The position numbers and the translations under genes were made by a program. A stretch of DNA of 64,000 bases. It comes from Pelagovum pacificum. Lineage in GTDB: Bacteria; Pseudomonadota; Alphaproteobacteria; Rhodobacterales; Rhodobacteraceae. Below are positions 36,398 through 49,335 of this stretch, in pieces. The notes under the pieces were generated by a model. That model was given only the letters and a program-made list of their open reading frames with translations, ran no database searches and was not told the DNA's origin. Position 1 is the first letter of the stretch. Each line of letters begins with the position of its first letter. The stretch spans positions 744,001 to 808,000 of the forward strand of contig NZ_CP065915.1 in NCBI RefSeq assembly GCF_016134045.1, read 5' to 3'.

Positions 36398-36704
36398 CGC
36401 CGGGTATGCCACCCGGCCACTCGCACCGGAATCCTGGCAGCCCTATGCCGATCTCGTCGATCGTCACCATCGCCGCAAAGGCGTCGCCGCCCGGGCGCTT
36501 GAGGGAGCAATGCCCCTCATCGCCGAAGCGGGCTGCGGCACGGTCGGGGCCTGTCCCGAGGAGCTGACCGGCCAGAAGACCTCTGCCGGTTTCCTGTGGG
36601 GCGGCACTCTCAGCCTGTTCGAGCGGGCCGGTTTCGCGCCGCACCGCAAGATCGGAAAGCACCGCTGGATCGTGCGGCGCAATATCGAAAGGACACTCCA
36701 ATGA
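36390..36704 (+). pseudogene. GNAT acetyltransferase with a large internal deletion
   Basis: A 104-residue frame overlapping the reductase stop by 8 bp and the GH43 start by 4 bp. It has the N-terminal GNAT strand (YATRPLAPESWQPYADLVDRH) joined directly to the CoA-binding motif and C-terminus (HRRKGVAARALEGAMPLIAE, FERAGFAPHRKIGKHRWIV). Full members are about 200 residues, with some 85 residues between these two parts, including the substrate site. The frame survived the deletion, so translation through to the next gene still works, but the enzyme must be dead. Confidence 0.7.
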
Positions 36705-38299
36705 TCCGCAATCCCGTGCTGAAAGGCTTCAACGCGGACCCGTCGTTCCTTCGCGTGGGCGAGGATTACTACCTCGCCGTCTCGACGTTCGAATGGTATC
36801 CGGGCGTGCAGATCCACCATTCCCGGGGCCTCGTGAACTGGCGGCTGGTCTCGCGACCGCTGGACCGTGAAGCGCTGCTCGACATGCGCGGCAATGCCGA
36901 CAGCTGCGGTGTCTGGGCGCCCTGCCTGAGCCACGACGGAGAACGCTTCTGGCTGGTCTACACCGACGTGAAGCGGCTCGACGGCAACTTCAAGGACGCC
37001 CACAACTACATCACATGCAGCGAGACGATCGACGGGCCCTGGTCCGACCCGTGGTACGTGAACTCGTCCGGCTTCGATCCGTCGCTGTTCCACGATGACG
37101 ACGGGCGGAAGTGGTTTGTGAACCAGCAGTGGAACCACCGCGGCCCCGGCACCGGCGGCAACCCTGCCCACGCGAGCTTCGACGGGATCCTCTTGCAGGA
37201 ATGGTCGCCCGAAGAGGGGCTGATCGGCGAGGCCGAGAACATCTTTCCCGGCTCCGACCGCGGCCTGACCGAAGCGCCCCACCTCTTCAAACGGGACGGC
37301 TATTACTACCTGACAACCGCCGAGGGCGGGACGGGCTACGATCACGCGGTGACGATGGCGCGCAGCCGTGACATCCACGGCCCCTATGAGCTGCACCCCG
37401 AGACGCACCTGATCTCGACCAAGGGCACGCAGGGTCCGATCCAGCGCACCGGCCACGGTCAGTACGTGGAGACGCATTGGGGCGATCACTACCACTCCTT
37501 CCTGATGGGCCGGCCGATGCCGGGCCGCGACGGCACCGGGCGCTACTGCCCGATGGGGCGCGAGACTGGGCTGGAAAAGGTCGTCTGGAAGGACGGCTGG
37601 CTGTGGCTCGAGGAGGGTGGCACCGTGCCGCGCACCGAGGTGCCCGCGCCGGTCGATGTCGCTCCGGAGCCGGAAGTCGCCATCGACTACGGGTTCGATG
37701 CCGGCCTGCCGATGGACTTCCAGTGGCTGCGCACGCCCGCGCCAGAGCGGATCTTCCGCACCGGCGACGGTGCCCTGACGCTGTTCGGACGCGAAAGCCT
37801 CGGCAGCTGGTTCGAACAGGCGCTCGTCGCGCGCCGGCAGGAGCATTTCGCCTACACTGCTGAAACGGAAGTCGATTTTGCTCCGACGACCTACCAGCAG
37901 GCTGCCGGCCTCACGACCTATTACAACCGTCACAAGTTCCACGCGCTGCTCGTCACGGATGAACCCGGGATCGGCCGGGTGCTGACAATCCTGTCCTGTC
38001 CCGGCGACTGGCCCGAACAGCGGCTCTCGATGCCGGCCGAGCCGGTGGCGCTCGCCGACGGCCCGGTCGAGATGCGGGTCGTGGTCGATCATGCCGAACA
38101 GCAGTTCTGGTATCGGCAGGGTGGCGACTGGCAGCCGTTCGGTCCGGCCCTCGACGCGAGCGTGATCTCGGACGAGGGCGGACGGGGCGAACATGCCTCC
38201 TTCACGGGTGCCTTCGTCGGCATGGTGGCGATGGACACCTCCGGCCGGGGCCGCGAGGCGCGTTTTTCGCGGTTCCGCTACGCCCCCGCCGGCACCTGA
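36701..38299 (+). CDS. GH43 beta-xylosidase / arabinofuranosidase
   Basis: A 532-residue five-bladed propeller enzyme plus C-terminal beta-sandwich (about 330-532). The catalytic base Asp is in LKGFNADPSFLRVG near residue 14, the pKa-setting Asp in SSGFDPSLFHDDDG, and the acid Glu in GLTEAPHLFKRDGYYYL. It matches the xylosidase subfamily (xynB-like, GH43_11). There is no signal peptide, so it should act on imported oligosaccharides. The start overlaps the broken GNAT stop as ATGA. Confidence 0.93.
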   Translation: MIRNPVLKGFNADPSFLRVGEDYYLAVSTFEWYPGVQIHHSRGLVNWRLVSRPLDREALLDMRGNADSCGVWAPCLSHDGERFWLVYTDVKRLDGNFKDAHNYITCSETIDGPWSDPWYVNSSGFDPSLFHDDDGRKWFVNQQWNHRGPGTGGNPAHASFDGILLQEWSPEEGLIGEAENIFPGSDRGLTEAPHLFKRDGYYYLTTAEGGTGYDHAVTMARSRDIHGPYELHPETHLISTKGTQGPIQRTGHGQYVETHWGDHYHSFLMGRPMPGRDGTGRYCPMGRETGLEKVVWKDGWLWLEEGGTVPRTEVPAPVDVAPEPEVAIDYGFDAGLPMDFQWLRTPAPERIFRTGDGALTLFGRESLGSWFEQALVARRQEHFAYTAETEVDFAPTTYQQAAGLTTYYNRHKFHALLVTDEPGIGRVLTILSCPGDWPEQRLSMPAEPVALADGPVEMRVVVDHAEQQFWYRQGGDWQPFGPALDASVISDEGGRGEHASFTGAFVGMVAMDTSGRGREARFSRFRYAPAGT

Positions 38300-38330
38300 A
38301 TTTTCGAAGGAAATTCGTGAGACCCGACAG

Positions 38331-39149
38331 ATGATGAGTGAACTCTGCCTGTGCGACCCGTCCGGCAACCTCGAGGTGCTGATGACCCACGATGGTCATA
38401 TCGAGGCGCCGAACTGGCATCCGGACGGATACCTCGTGGTCAACGGAGGGGGGCGGATATTCCGCGTCCCCCTCGACGCGCCCGAGCTGCTGCCGATCGA
38501 CACGGGCTTTGCCGACAGGTGCAACAACGATCACGGCCTGTCGCCCGACGGCCGAACGCTCGTAATCTCCGACGCCAACGAGCACGGCAAGAGCTGCATT
38601 TACACCCTCCCGGTGGAGGGCGGCGCGCCGACCAAGGTCACCCGGCGACAGCCTTCCTGGTGGCACGGCTGGTCCCCCGACGGTAGCCTGCTGACTTATG
38701 TCGGCGCGCGGGGCGACCGGGTGGTCAAACCCTTCGTCAGCAATGTCGACGGCAGCGGCGAGCGCTGCCTGATCGAGACCTTCGACCATGTCGATGGCAC
38801 CGATTTCTCCGCTGACGGGACATGGGTCTGGTTCAACGGAGAGCGGGACGGTCAGGTCGATCTCTGGCGCATCCGCCTCGACGGCTCCGACCTGCAGCGG
38901 ATGACCGACGGGCCGAGCGTCGACTGGTTTCCGCACCCATCGCCGGATGGCCGGCATGTCATCTGGATCGCCTATCCGCCGGGCACCGAAGGCCACCCCG
39001 GCGGGCTCGACGTCAGTCTCTGGATCATGCCGCAGGACGGCGGGGCAGGGACCGAGCTGGTGGCGCTGCATGGCGGGCAGGGCACGATGAACGTGCCCAA
39101 CTGGTCGCCCGACGGCGAACGCTTCGCCTTCATGCGCTATTCGCGCTAG
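38331..39149 (+). CDS. TolB-like beta-propeller protein
   Basis: About 272 residues of repeated WD40-like/PD40 blades: [88 protein letters not shown]. It has no signal peptide, so it is a cytoplasmic propeller, unlike true TolB. ATG 38331 (and 38334) follow the GH43 stop by 31 bp, so it belongs to the same operon and may act on or sense a sugar intermediate. Confidence 0.85.
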   Translation: MMSELCLCDPSGNLEVLMTHDGHIEAPNWHPDGYLVVNGGGRIFRVPLDAPELLPIDTGFADRCNNDHGLSPDGRTLVISDANEHGKSCIYTLPVEGGAPTKVTRRQPSWWHGWSPDGSLLTYVGARGDRVVKPFVSNVDGSGERCLIETFDHVDGTDFSADGTWVWFNGERDGQVDLWRIRLDGSDLQRMTDGPSVDWFPHPSPDGRHVIWIAYPPGTEGHPGGLDVSLWIMPQDGGAGTELVALHGGQGTMNVPNWSPDGERFAFMRYSR

Positions 39150-39178
39150 GTCGCTCCGAAAGCCTTGAGGGACGTCAG

Positions 39179-39778
39179 GTGAGACACGGGTTCCCAGTTG
39201 CGCGTGCTGGCCAGGTCATCGGCCTGCTCGGCGGATCGTTCGATCCGCCGCACGAGGGACATGTGCATATCTCCCGGACCGCGCTTCGCCGCTTCGGCCT
39301 CGATCAGGTCTGGTGGCTGGTCTCGCCGGGCAACCCGCTGAAAGCGAAGGGTCCCGCGCCGCTCGAGCGCCGGCTCGCCGCTTCGCGCGAGATCATGCGC
39401 CACCCGTCGGTGCAGGTGACCGACCTCGAGGCGCGGCTCGGCACCCGCTACACCGCCGAGACGCTGGAGCGGCTGCGCGCACTCTATCCCGGCGTGCGCT
39501 TCGTCTGGCTGATGGGGGCCGACAACCTCGCCCAGCTTCACCGCTGGCAGGACTGGGAAGAGATCATGCTGAGCGTGCCGGTCGGCGTTCTCGCCCGGCC
39601 CGGTCAGCGCATCTCGGCCCGGATGTCGAAAGCCGCCCGCATCTACCGCGAAACCCGCCTGCCGGCGCGCGCCTCGCACCTGCTCGGCCGGGCAGAGGCG
39701 CCGACATGGTGCTTCGTCAATCTCCAGATGAGCGGCGCGTCCTCGACCGAGATCCGCGCCACGGGCGGCTGGACCTAG
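39179..39778 (+). CDS. nadD: Nicotinate-nucleotide adenylyltransferase
   Basis: A 199-residue nucleotidyltransferase with [37 protein letters not shown] and the late [13 protein letters not shown] (ISSTxIR). It makes nicotinate adenine dinucleotide, the substrate of nadE at 15201. The start is GTG 39179, since the frame has no earlier domain content and GAGGGAC lies upstream. Convergent with tdk, overlapping by 4 bp. Confidence 0.94.
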   Translation: MRHGFPVARAGQVIGLLGGSFDPPHEGHVHISRTALRRFGLDQVWWLVSPGNPLKAKGPAPLERRLAASREIMRHPSVQVTDLEARLGTRYTAETLERLRALYPGVRFVWLMGADNLAQLHRWQDWEEIMLSVPVGVLARPGQRISARMSKAARIYRETRLPARASHLLGRAEAPTWCFVNLQMSGASSTEIRATGGWT

Positions 39779-40353
39779 GTGCCGGTCGCCTCCCGCCAGT
39801 GACGCCGGCAGAGCGAGACGTAGGTCTCGTTCCCGCCGATCTGCACTTGCGCGCCATCCCGCACCGCCTGACCGTCCGGTCCGCGCCGGATCACCATCGT
39901 CGCCTTGCGCCCGCAGTGACAGATCGTGCGCACTTCCCGCATCTCGTCGGCCAGCGCCAGCAGCGCGGCAGAGCCTGGGAACAGCTTGCCCATGAAATCC
40001 ACGCGCAGCCCGTAGCACATCACGGGGACGCCGATGTCGTCGACCGCGCGGGCCAGCTGCCAGACCTGCGCCTCGGTCAGGAACTGCGCCTCGTCCACGA
40101 AGACGCAGGCACAGGGTCCCTCGTCGAGACGCGCCTGCACCCGGGCCATCAGATCGTCCTCGGGCCGGAAAGTCGCAGCCTCCGCGCCGATCCCGATCCG
40201 ACTCGCGATGCGGCCCGATCCGGCCCGGTCGTCATGCGCGGCGGTCAGAAGGAACGTCTCCATCCCCCGCTCGATATAGTTGTGGGACGCCTGGAGGAGC
40301 ACCGTCGACTTGCCGGCGTTCATCGTCGAGTAGTGGAAATAGAGCTTGGCCAT
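39775..40353 (-). CDS. tdk: Thymidine kinase
   Basis: A 192-residue type II thymidine kinase with P-loop [14 protein letters not shown], Walker [15 protein letters not shown], and the zinc-lasso region CHCGRKA plus CRRHW. It phosphorylates thymidine for salvage. Confidence 0.95.
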   Translation of the reverse strand: MAKLYFHYSTMNAGKSTVLLQASHNYIERGMETFLLTAAHDDRAGSGRIASRIGIGAEAATFRPEDDLMARVQARLDEGPCACVFVDEAQFLTEAQVWQLARAVDDIGVPVMCYGLRVDFMGKLFPGSAALLALADEMREVRTICHCGRKATMVIRRGPDGQAVRDGAQVQIGGNETYVSLCRRHWREATGT

Positions 40354-40403
40354 GGGCGACGGGCTAGCCCGCCGAACCGGGCTTATCAAGCGGCCGGCGG
40401 CGG

Positions 40404-41519
40404 TCAGAGCCGCTCGACGATGACCGACCCGACGGAATAGCCGGCCCCGAAGGAACAGATCAGTCCGAGATCGCCGGGCGCCAGCCCGTCCCGATTCTGT
40501 GCGAAGGCGATGATCGACCCGGCGGACGACGTGTTGGCGTAGTCCTGAAGGATGTTGGGCTGCTCGCCCGGCGCTGGCTCGCGGCCCAGCACCTTCTTTC
40601 CGATGAAGTCGTTCATCGACTTGTTCGCCTGATGCAGCCAGAGCCGCTTCAGCTGATCCGCGCCGATCCCCTCGTCGTCCATATGGGCCGCGATATGCTC
40701 GCTCACCAGCGGCAGCACTTCCTTGAAGACCTTCCGGCCGTTCTGCATGAAGCGCATGTCCCGCCGGTCTTCCATCTGGTTGTGCGCCGACCGCAGGAAA
40801 CCGTGGTTGTTGCGGATATTGTTGGAATATTGCGTCGCCGCGCGGGTGGACCGGACAAGGAAGCCGCCAGCCGCGTCCTCTTCGCGTTGAAGCAGCACCG
40901 CCGTCGCCACGTCGCCGAAAATGAAATGGCAGTCCCGGTCCCGCCACTCGAGATGGCCGGAGGTGATCTCGGGCGACAGTACGAGGGCCGAACGGATCGA
41001 CCCTGCCCGGATCATGTCCGCCGCAGTCTGGATTCCGAAGGTGGCGGAGGAGCAGGCGACATTCATGTCGAAGGCGAAGCCCGCCGTGCCGAGGATCGAC
41101 TGCACCTCGACCGCAATCGCCGGATAGGCGCGTTCGTGGTTGGAGGCCGCGCAAAGGATCGCATCGACCGCGTCCGGCGCGACACCGGCCTCTGCCAGCG
41201 CCGCCTCCGCCGCCTTCACCGCGATCTCGGCCATCAGCGAGGGCTCGCCGTCCTCGCGCGGGGGCAGGTCGGGATACATCCGGTCGGGATCGAGCACGCC
41301 TTTGCGGGTCATCACGAAGCGGCTCTCGATGCCCGAGGCCTTCAGGATGAAGTCGGACGAGGAATGCTCCTTCGCCGCCACCGTGCCGGCCTCGATCTCC
41401 TCGGCATGGTCGCGGTTGAACCGGTCGGCATAGTCGTTGAACGCCGCCACCAGCTCGTCGTTTGTGATACGCTCGGGCGGTGTGAAAACGCCCGTCCCGG
41501 AAATGACGGCGCGATACAT
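40404..41519 (-). CDS. Beta-ketoacyl-ACP synthase III-like enzyme (371 aa)
   Basis: A FabH-fold thiolase with catalytic Cys156 in NVACSSATFG, His in WLHQANKSMNDFIGKK and Asn in YANTSSAGSI. The length of 371 residues is some 50 longer than FabH, with an insertion around 30-95 (AAFNDYADRFNRDHAEEI). It may start fatty acid synthesis with a different acyl donor. ATG 41519 gives the family start MYRAVISGTGVFTPP. Confidence 0.9.
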   Translation of the reverse strand: MYRAVISGTGVFTPPERITNDELVAAFNDYADRFNRDHAEEIEAGTVAAKEHSSSDFILKASGIESRFVMTRKGVLDPDRMYPDLPPREDGEPSLMAEIAVKAAEAALAEAGVAPDAVDAILCAASNHERAYPAIAVEVQSILGTAGFAFDMNVACSSATFGIQTAADMIRAGSIRSALVLSPEITSGHLEWRDRDCHFIFGDVATAVLLQREEDAAGGFLVRSTRAATQYSNNIRNNHGFLRSAHNQMEDRRDMRFMQNGRKVFKEVLPLVSEHIAAHMDDEGIGADQLKRLWLHQANKSMNDFIGKKVLGREPAPGEQPNILQDYANTSSAGSIIAFAQNRDGLAPGDLGLICSFGAGYSVGSVIVERL

Positions 41520-41662
41520 GGGGCCCCTCCCTGACAGTCCGAAGAGCGTGACGGCCCCGTCCGCGCTTGTCCAGAGCGTCGACGCAACGTCCCCCGCGCT
41601 CGGCACTTCTTCATTCCCGCTCCCTAGGGTGCCCGCCGAACCGAAACCACGAGGGTGCTTCC

Positions 41663-41923
41663 ATGACCGACCATTTCCGGGCCAGCGTCTCCGGCCTCGA
41701 CTCGCCCGCTTCCGGCCTCTTCGCGATCACGCCCGACGATGGCGCCGACCTTGCCATCGCCACGCGCGCCATCGTCGCCGCGACGTCGGGCCATGTCCGC
41801 GTCACGACGATCGACGGCAGCGAAGGCACGCTCTTCGTCGCCGCCGGCGCCCCGATGCCGGTGCGCGTCGCGCGGGTCTGGGCCACGGACACGGATGCCA
41901 CCGGGCTGGTCGGCCTCTACTAG
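41663..41923 (+). CDS. Spike base protein family (RCAP_Rcc01079 type)
   Basis: An 86-residue protein whose pattern SGLDSPASGLFAITPDDGADL, VRVTTIDGSEGTLFV and GAPMPVRVARVWATDTDATGLVGLY matches the head spike base protein of the Rhodobacter gene transfer agent. The match is by recall of the family pattern, not a search. No other gene-transfer-agent gene is near, so this is an orphan copy, a common state in Rhodobacteraceae. Confidence 0.65.
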   Translation: MTDHFRASVSGLDSPASGLFAITPDDGADLAIATRAIVAATSGHVRVTTIDGSEGTLFVAAGAPMPVRVARVWATDTDATGLVGLY

Positions 41924-41937
41924 GCACCTCGTCCATT

Positions 41938-42080
41938 GGCTTCTTTGGGCTTCAAATATTTCTCGGGGGTGAATTGGGCCAGAGGCCCAAGAGGGGGCAG
42001 ACAGCCCCCCTCGATCCGCTCGCCCGCAAGGGCGGGCTGACCCTGCGCGCGCGGCACGCGCGCTCCGCAAGGTCAGGCCT
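41938..42080 (+). repeat. Dispersed intergenic repeat, copy B
   Basis: Same organisation as copy A: TTTGGGCTTCAAATATT, TCGGGGGTGAATTGGGCC, a GGGCC..GGCCC hairpin, AGAGGGGGCAGACAGCCCCC, then a tail with GCGGGC arms. It lies at the 3' end of carB. Confidence 0.8.
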
Positions 42081-42087
42081 TTCGAGG

Positions 42088-45417
<3,330 letters not shown>

Positions 45418-45619
45418 GGTCATTCCCTCGACAACACCCGAGTCGGACGGTCCGGCTCGGGCAAATTGATGTGCCTTATAGATAGCGGACTGTTGGGTGC
45501 AACCCCGCGCGCGCCGTGCCTCCGGAGGTCGGGGAAACCGGAATGGACCCACGCGCCGCGAGCGGCTTTCCTAAAGGCGTCATTCATTTCGACAAACCAT
45601 TTTTTAAGGGAGACTTCAG

Positions 45620-46789
45620 ATGTCACTATTCAGGACAATGGCGTCCGCCATGTTGCTTTTGGTCTGCGGGCAGGGGGCTGTTGCTCAGGACCTCAACGTT
45701 ACCCTCGAGAGCAACGCGATCGTCCGGCCGGAACGCGCGAGCGCGCTCAACATGTTCGATGGGAAATTCGTCAACGAGGCCTTCGTCGACCGGCTGACCG
45801 ACCGGCCGGTTCTGCATTGGGAACTGGTCGAAAACGGCGACGCTCCGTTGCTCGCGATCACGATCCAGCGGCCTCGCCGGATCGAGACGGTTGTACTGAC
45901 CGAACCGCTTCCAAATGCGGGCCATCGGGTGCAGGAAGGCGGCCAGCAGCGTGCGGGTATGTTCGGCGGCTACCCGATCCTGTTCCGCGCGGAGACGGAA
46001 ACCTCGATCTCTCTCGATCCCGACACGTGGGACTTCTTCGGAGAGCCCGACTCGCCCTACATGGTTTCGACCACCGAAGTTCAGGTCCGGCGGGTGCCCC
46101 GCATCCACGGTCAGGGGCAGGGCCTTTGGGTGCCGGCTTTCTCGGTGACCGAACAGGCGTCAATGCCCACTGGCTCCGCGCCCTGGCGCGTTGCGGTCGA
46201 GATCAACGCTCCCGATGGCCAGACGCTCGGCGGCAGCAGCATGACCACGCAGGCGTCTTCGAGTTCCGACTCGACAGCGGACGCCTGTGCCGAATTCGGC
46301 GAAGCCCGCGCCGAGTACGCACGTCAGCAACTCGAGGAGATGCGCGATGGGGCGCTGAACGACTTCAACATGTCGGTCGGCTCCAGCATCATCGCGGCCT
46401 ACGTCGGAGCGCGCTTCGGGCCTCAAGGAGCCGGCGCGGCCTCCAGTGCCGTGGCCACCGGTGTCGAGAACAGCTCCAGCTATGGCCTCGAGGCAACCTT
46501 CCGTGCGCTTCAATCCTGGCAGCACGCCCAGATGGTCACGGCCGAGCAAATGATCAACGAGGCGATCTGCCGGGCTGCAGCGGGGATCGATCCGAGCATC
46601 GCCGCCGCGCTGATCGAGATCATGCCGCAGGCTGGCGGCGGACCCGCTCCCGGCGCTCAACTCACGGCTGTCTGTCTCGAATGGAGCGAGGACTACGAGA
46701 CTTTCGAGGAGGTCGGCGAGGGCGAGTATGAGCTCGTCCTCCACTCCGGCAAGTGCGTCCGCTTCACGTTCCTCTGGCTCGAGACCTGA
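45620..46789 (+). CDS. Secreted protein of unknown function
   Basis: A 389-residue protein with signal peptide MSLFRTMASAMLLLVCGQGAVAQ and AAGGGAGA upstream of the ATG. The mature part has a beta-rich first half (DLNVTLESNAIVRPERASA, VETVVLTEPLP-like strands), a Ser/Gln-rich linker, a helix with two Gly/Ala-rich hydrophobic patches (IAAYVGARFGPQGAGAASSAVA), and a C-terminal Cys-containing strand. Unassigned; probably periplasmic or surface-located. Confidence 0.7.
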   Translation: MSLFRTMASAMLLLVCGQGAVAQDLNVTLESNAIVRPERASALNMFDGKFVNEAFVDRLTDRPVLHWELVENGDAPLLAITIQRPRRIETVVLTEPLPNAGHRVQEGGQQRAGMFGGYPILFRAETETSISLDPDTWDFFGEPDSPYMVSTTEVQVRRVPRIHGQGQGLWVPAFSVTEQASMPTGSAPWRVAVEINAPDGQTLGGSSMTTQASSSSDSTADACAEFGEARAEYARQQLEEMRDGALNDFNMSVGSSIIAAYVGARFGPQGAGAASSAVATGVENSSSYGLEATFRALQSWQHAQMVTAEQMINEAICRAAAGIDPSIAAALIEIMPQAGGGPAPGAQLTAVCLEWSEDYETFEEVGEGEYELVLHSGKCVRFTFLWLET

Positions 46790-46791
46790 CC

Positions 46792-47958
46792 TCAGGCCTC
46801 CGAGCCGTCCGAAAAGACCTGCGGGCGCGGCTCCGGCTGCGCCCGTTCGCGTATGGTCGCCACGAACAGGATCGACAGGGCCAGCAGCGACAGCGAGCCG
46901 AGCACCACCGGCAGGTTCAGCGCCTCGGGGGCAAGCGCAACCGGACCGGTGCCGGCCAGCGTCAGCGGCAGGGCGCACCCGATGATGACGAGACCTCCGG
47001 TCCGCAGCCCGAACCGGTCGAGGAGGTGGGGCATGAAGGCCAGCGCCGGCAAATAGGCCGACGGCCCCGCATAGGGCGTGACGAAGGTCAGCGCGGTCAG
47101 TGCTACGGGCCACGTCAGCACGTGGATCCGCTCTCGCCCCGTGATCGCCAAGGTGGTGAAGGCCAGGGTCGCGGCCATCACGATGGCCGAGGTCATCTGC
47201 CACGCATCGGGGCGGATCGCCGCCTCGGGCCAGGCCCAGGTGCCCAGCATCGCGTCGAGCGACCAGCGCCCTTCGGTCGGCGACAGGCGCAGCGCCTCGA
47301 GCGCGGCAAGGTAGTCCTCGTGCATCGGCGCACCGGCGACCGCGACCGACAGGCTCAGCACGATCGCACATGTGCAGAGGAAGACCGCCGTCTCGCGCCA
47401 GCGGCCGGCAACCAGCCAGAGCGGTGCAAGCAACGCGACATGGATCGACAGCGACGTGGCCCCGGCAAGCGCGAGGCCGGCCACCAGCGGCACCTTCGAC
47501 TGCGACCGCTCGATCGCCGCCACCGTCAGGAAGCCGGCGAGGATCGCCGACTGGTCACTCGCCAACGCCTCCGTCCCCGGCAATACGAAGAGCATCGCCA
47601 CACAGCCCACGGCCGTCATCATGGTGGTCGAGACGTCCCGTGCCTCGATCGGGCGCGCGGCGATCCAGACCGACCCGGCGAGCAGCACCGGCGCGGTCGC
47701 CACGATCATCAGCTTCAGCGCGCCGAATGGCAGGAGCTGCACGCCCCACGAGGCGAATACGGCCCAGATCGGCAACATCGCGAAGGGGGCAAGTGCCCCG
47801 TCCGCGCTGTAGACCGCCGCCTCTTCGCCGAGCGCCAACAGGTGTCCGGCAATGAATAGTTGTCGGACTTCAGGGGCGGACTGGTGGGCAAACAGCAGCC
47901 AGCACGCCGCCCAGAAGGCGGCGACGACGATCGCCGTGTAATAGGCCGGATGTCTCAA
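46792..47958 (-). CDS. GT87/DUF2029-like membrane glycosyltransferase
   Basis: A 388-residue polytopic protein with about ten spans and the GT87-type N-terminus (HPAYYTAIVVAAFWAACWLLF). Members are mannosyltransferases or lipid-linked glycosyltransferases of the envelope. Substrate unknown. It follows a related gene 77 bp upstream; both are on the minus strand and likely co-transcribed. Confidence 0.72.
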   Translation of the reverse strand: MRHPAYYTAIVVAAFWAACWLLFAHQSAPEVRQLFIAGHLLALGEEAAVYSADGALAPFAMLPIWAVFASWGVQLLPFGALKLMIVATAPVLLAGSVWIAARPIEARDVSTTMMTAVGCVAMLFVLPGTEALASDQSAILAGFLTVAAIERSQSKVPLVAGLALAGATSLSIHVALLAPLWLVAGRWRETAVFLCTCAIVLSLSVAVAGAPMHEDYLAALEALRLSPTEGRWSLDAMLGTWAWPEAAIRPDAWQMTSAIVMAATLAFTTLAITGRERIHVLTWPVALTALTFVTPYAGPSAYLPALAFMPHLLDRFGLRTGGLVIIGCALPLTLAGTGPVALAPEALNLPVVLGSLSLLALSILFVATIRERAQPEPRPQVFSDGSEA

Positions 47959-48034
47959 TTTCTGCCCGATCCGGTTCGCGCTCTCGAGGGCGCCGTTGCC
48001 GCGACCTTAGCCGGGAGGTGTGGACAGGCTCAAC

Positions 48035-49291
48035 TCAGCTCGTTGCCGGAAGGGACGACGTGGCGCCGCGTCCGGGGGATTTCAGCAACAGTGCCAAGAG
48101 GATGAGCAGCGCCAGCGGTCCGCACATCAGCGACAGCAGGCCGACATCCGGCAGACGGAACTGAGTGAAGGGCGACAACAGGACCAGCAGCACCAAGCCG
48201 GACATCAGCGCGCGTGCCGGAGGCATCCGGCAGAGGAGCGCCGGCGCCAGCAAAAGCGGCAAGATGGCGTAGTGCGACCAGCCAATGGGTGAGGCGAGGA
48301 TCAGGAGGATCGACAGCGCGATGGCGAGCCGGACGGTCCGATCCTCCGCAGGCCAGCTTGCGGCGCAGCGCAGCAGAAGGGCGATCCCGCCGAGCAGCAG
48401 GCACAATCCGACGAGACCGGCCCAGGCCGGGGCCGGGAGGATTTCGAACCCCTGTCCGGGATTGGCGCCATCGGTCAGCGCGACGAGAAGCGGAAGCAGG
48501 CTGTAGTTCGCCGCCGTCACCATCAGGTTGGCGCGGGCGCGGGACAGCTGCTCGAGAAAGGACAGGTGCAGCTCCGGTCCGGCGATCCCGAGGCTGAGCG
48601 CGGCGAGGCCGATCGTCGTCGCAATGGTGACAAGCGCTGCGCGGCGGTCGCCGTTCAGCAGGAAGACGAGGCAGAAGACGAGTGGCGTCAGCTTGATCGC
48701 CGCCGCCACACCGAGCGCGAGTCCAGCCATGATGGGCCATCCCGCCTGGTGGCGTTCGAGCGCCAGAAGTATCAGCGCGACGACGGTCAGCGTGGGCTGC
48801 GCATGCCAGAGCGCCGTCATCCCCGGCATCGTCAGCGACAGCACGACCAGGTTGGCGAGGAGCCAGAGCGTCAGAGGCCAGCGGCCGCGTCCACCGAGCC
48901 GCCACGCAAGCACGGCGCCGCCGAGGATCAGGACCGTCTGCACGATACGGGCGGCGGCGAAGAATGCCTCGGGCGTCGAAGCCGCGGCGGCCGGTGACAA
49001 CAGCGCCGCCCAGAGCGGCGGGTAGACAAAGGCCACGGTCGGCATGCCGGGGCTCCCGGCCTCGGCAAGCAGGGCGGCGACCGCCGGATCGGGGTTTGGC
49101 CCGAAAAAGCGCTCCGGCGCGGCATAGACCAATTGATCCAGCCCTTCGCCGTAGGCGCGCGCCGCGACGTAGACGGCGGACAGGTCGACCGCCCACCCGC
49201 CGAACCAACGGATGAGCAGCACGAGCGCCGCCGCCAGCAGAAGGATGCTGACCGCGACGTCGATCCGGTCGGTGAAGCCCCGTTGTCCCAT
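48035..49291 (-). CDS. GT87 family membrane glycosyltransferase
   Basis: A 418-residue polytopic protein with the GT87 motif VYPPLWAALLSP (FxYPP) near residue 110, ALWHAQPTLTVVALILLALER and KLTPLVFCLVFLLNGDRR, which are standard in this family. ATG 49291 (MGQRGFTDRIDVAVS) is preferred to a longer frame without hydrophobic content. The pair with 46792-47958 suggests a paralogous envelope-glycan enzyme set. Confidence 0.85.
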   Translation of the reverse strand: MGQRGFTDRIDVAVSILLLAAALVLLIRWFGGWAVDLSAVYVAARAYGEGLDQLVYAAPERFFGPNPDPAVAALLAEAGSPGMPTVAFVYPPLWAALLSPAAAASTPEAFFAAARIVQTVLILGGAVLAWRLGGRGRWPLTLWLLANLVVLSLTMPGMTALWHAQPTLTVVALILLALERHQAGWPIMAGLALGVAAAIKLTPLVFCLVFLLNGDRRAALVTIATTIGLAALSLGIAGPELHLSFLEQLSRARANLMVTAANYSLLPLLVALTDGANPGQGFEILPAPAWAGLVGLCLLLGGIALLLRCAASWPAEDRTVRLAIALSILLILASPIGWSHYAILPLLLAPALLCRMPPARALMSGLVLLVLLSPFTQFRLPDVGLLSLMCGPLALLILLALLLKSPGRGATSSLPATS

Positions 49292-49335
49292 GCGCGCATG
49301 GGTCGCCCACGATCCGGGCGGTTCTGCGGCAGGTC

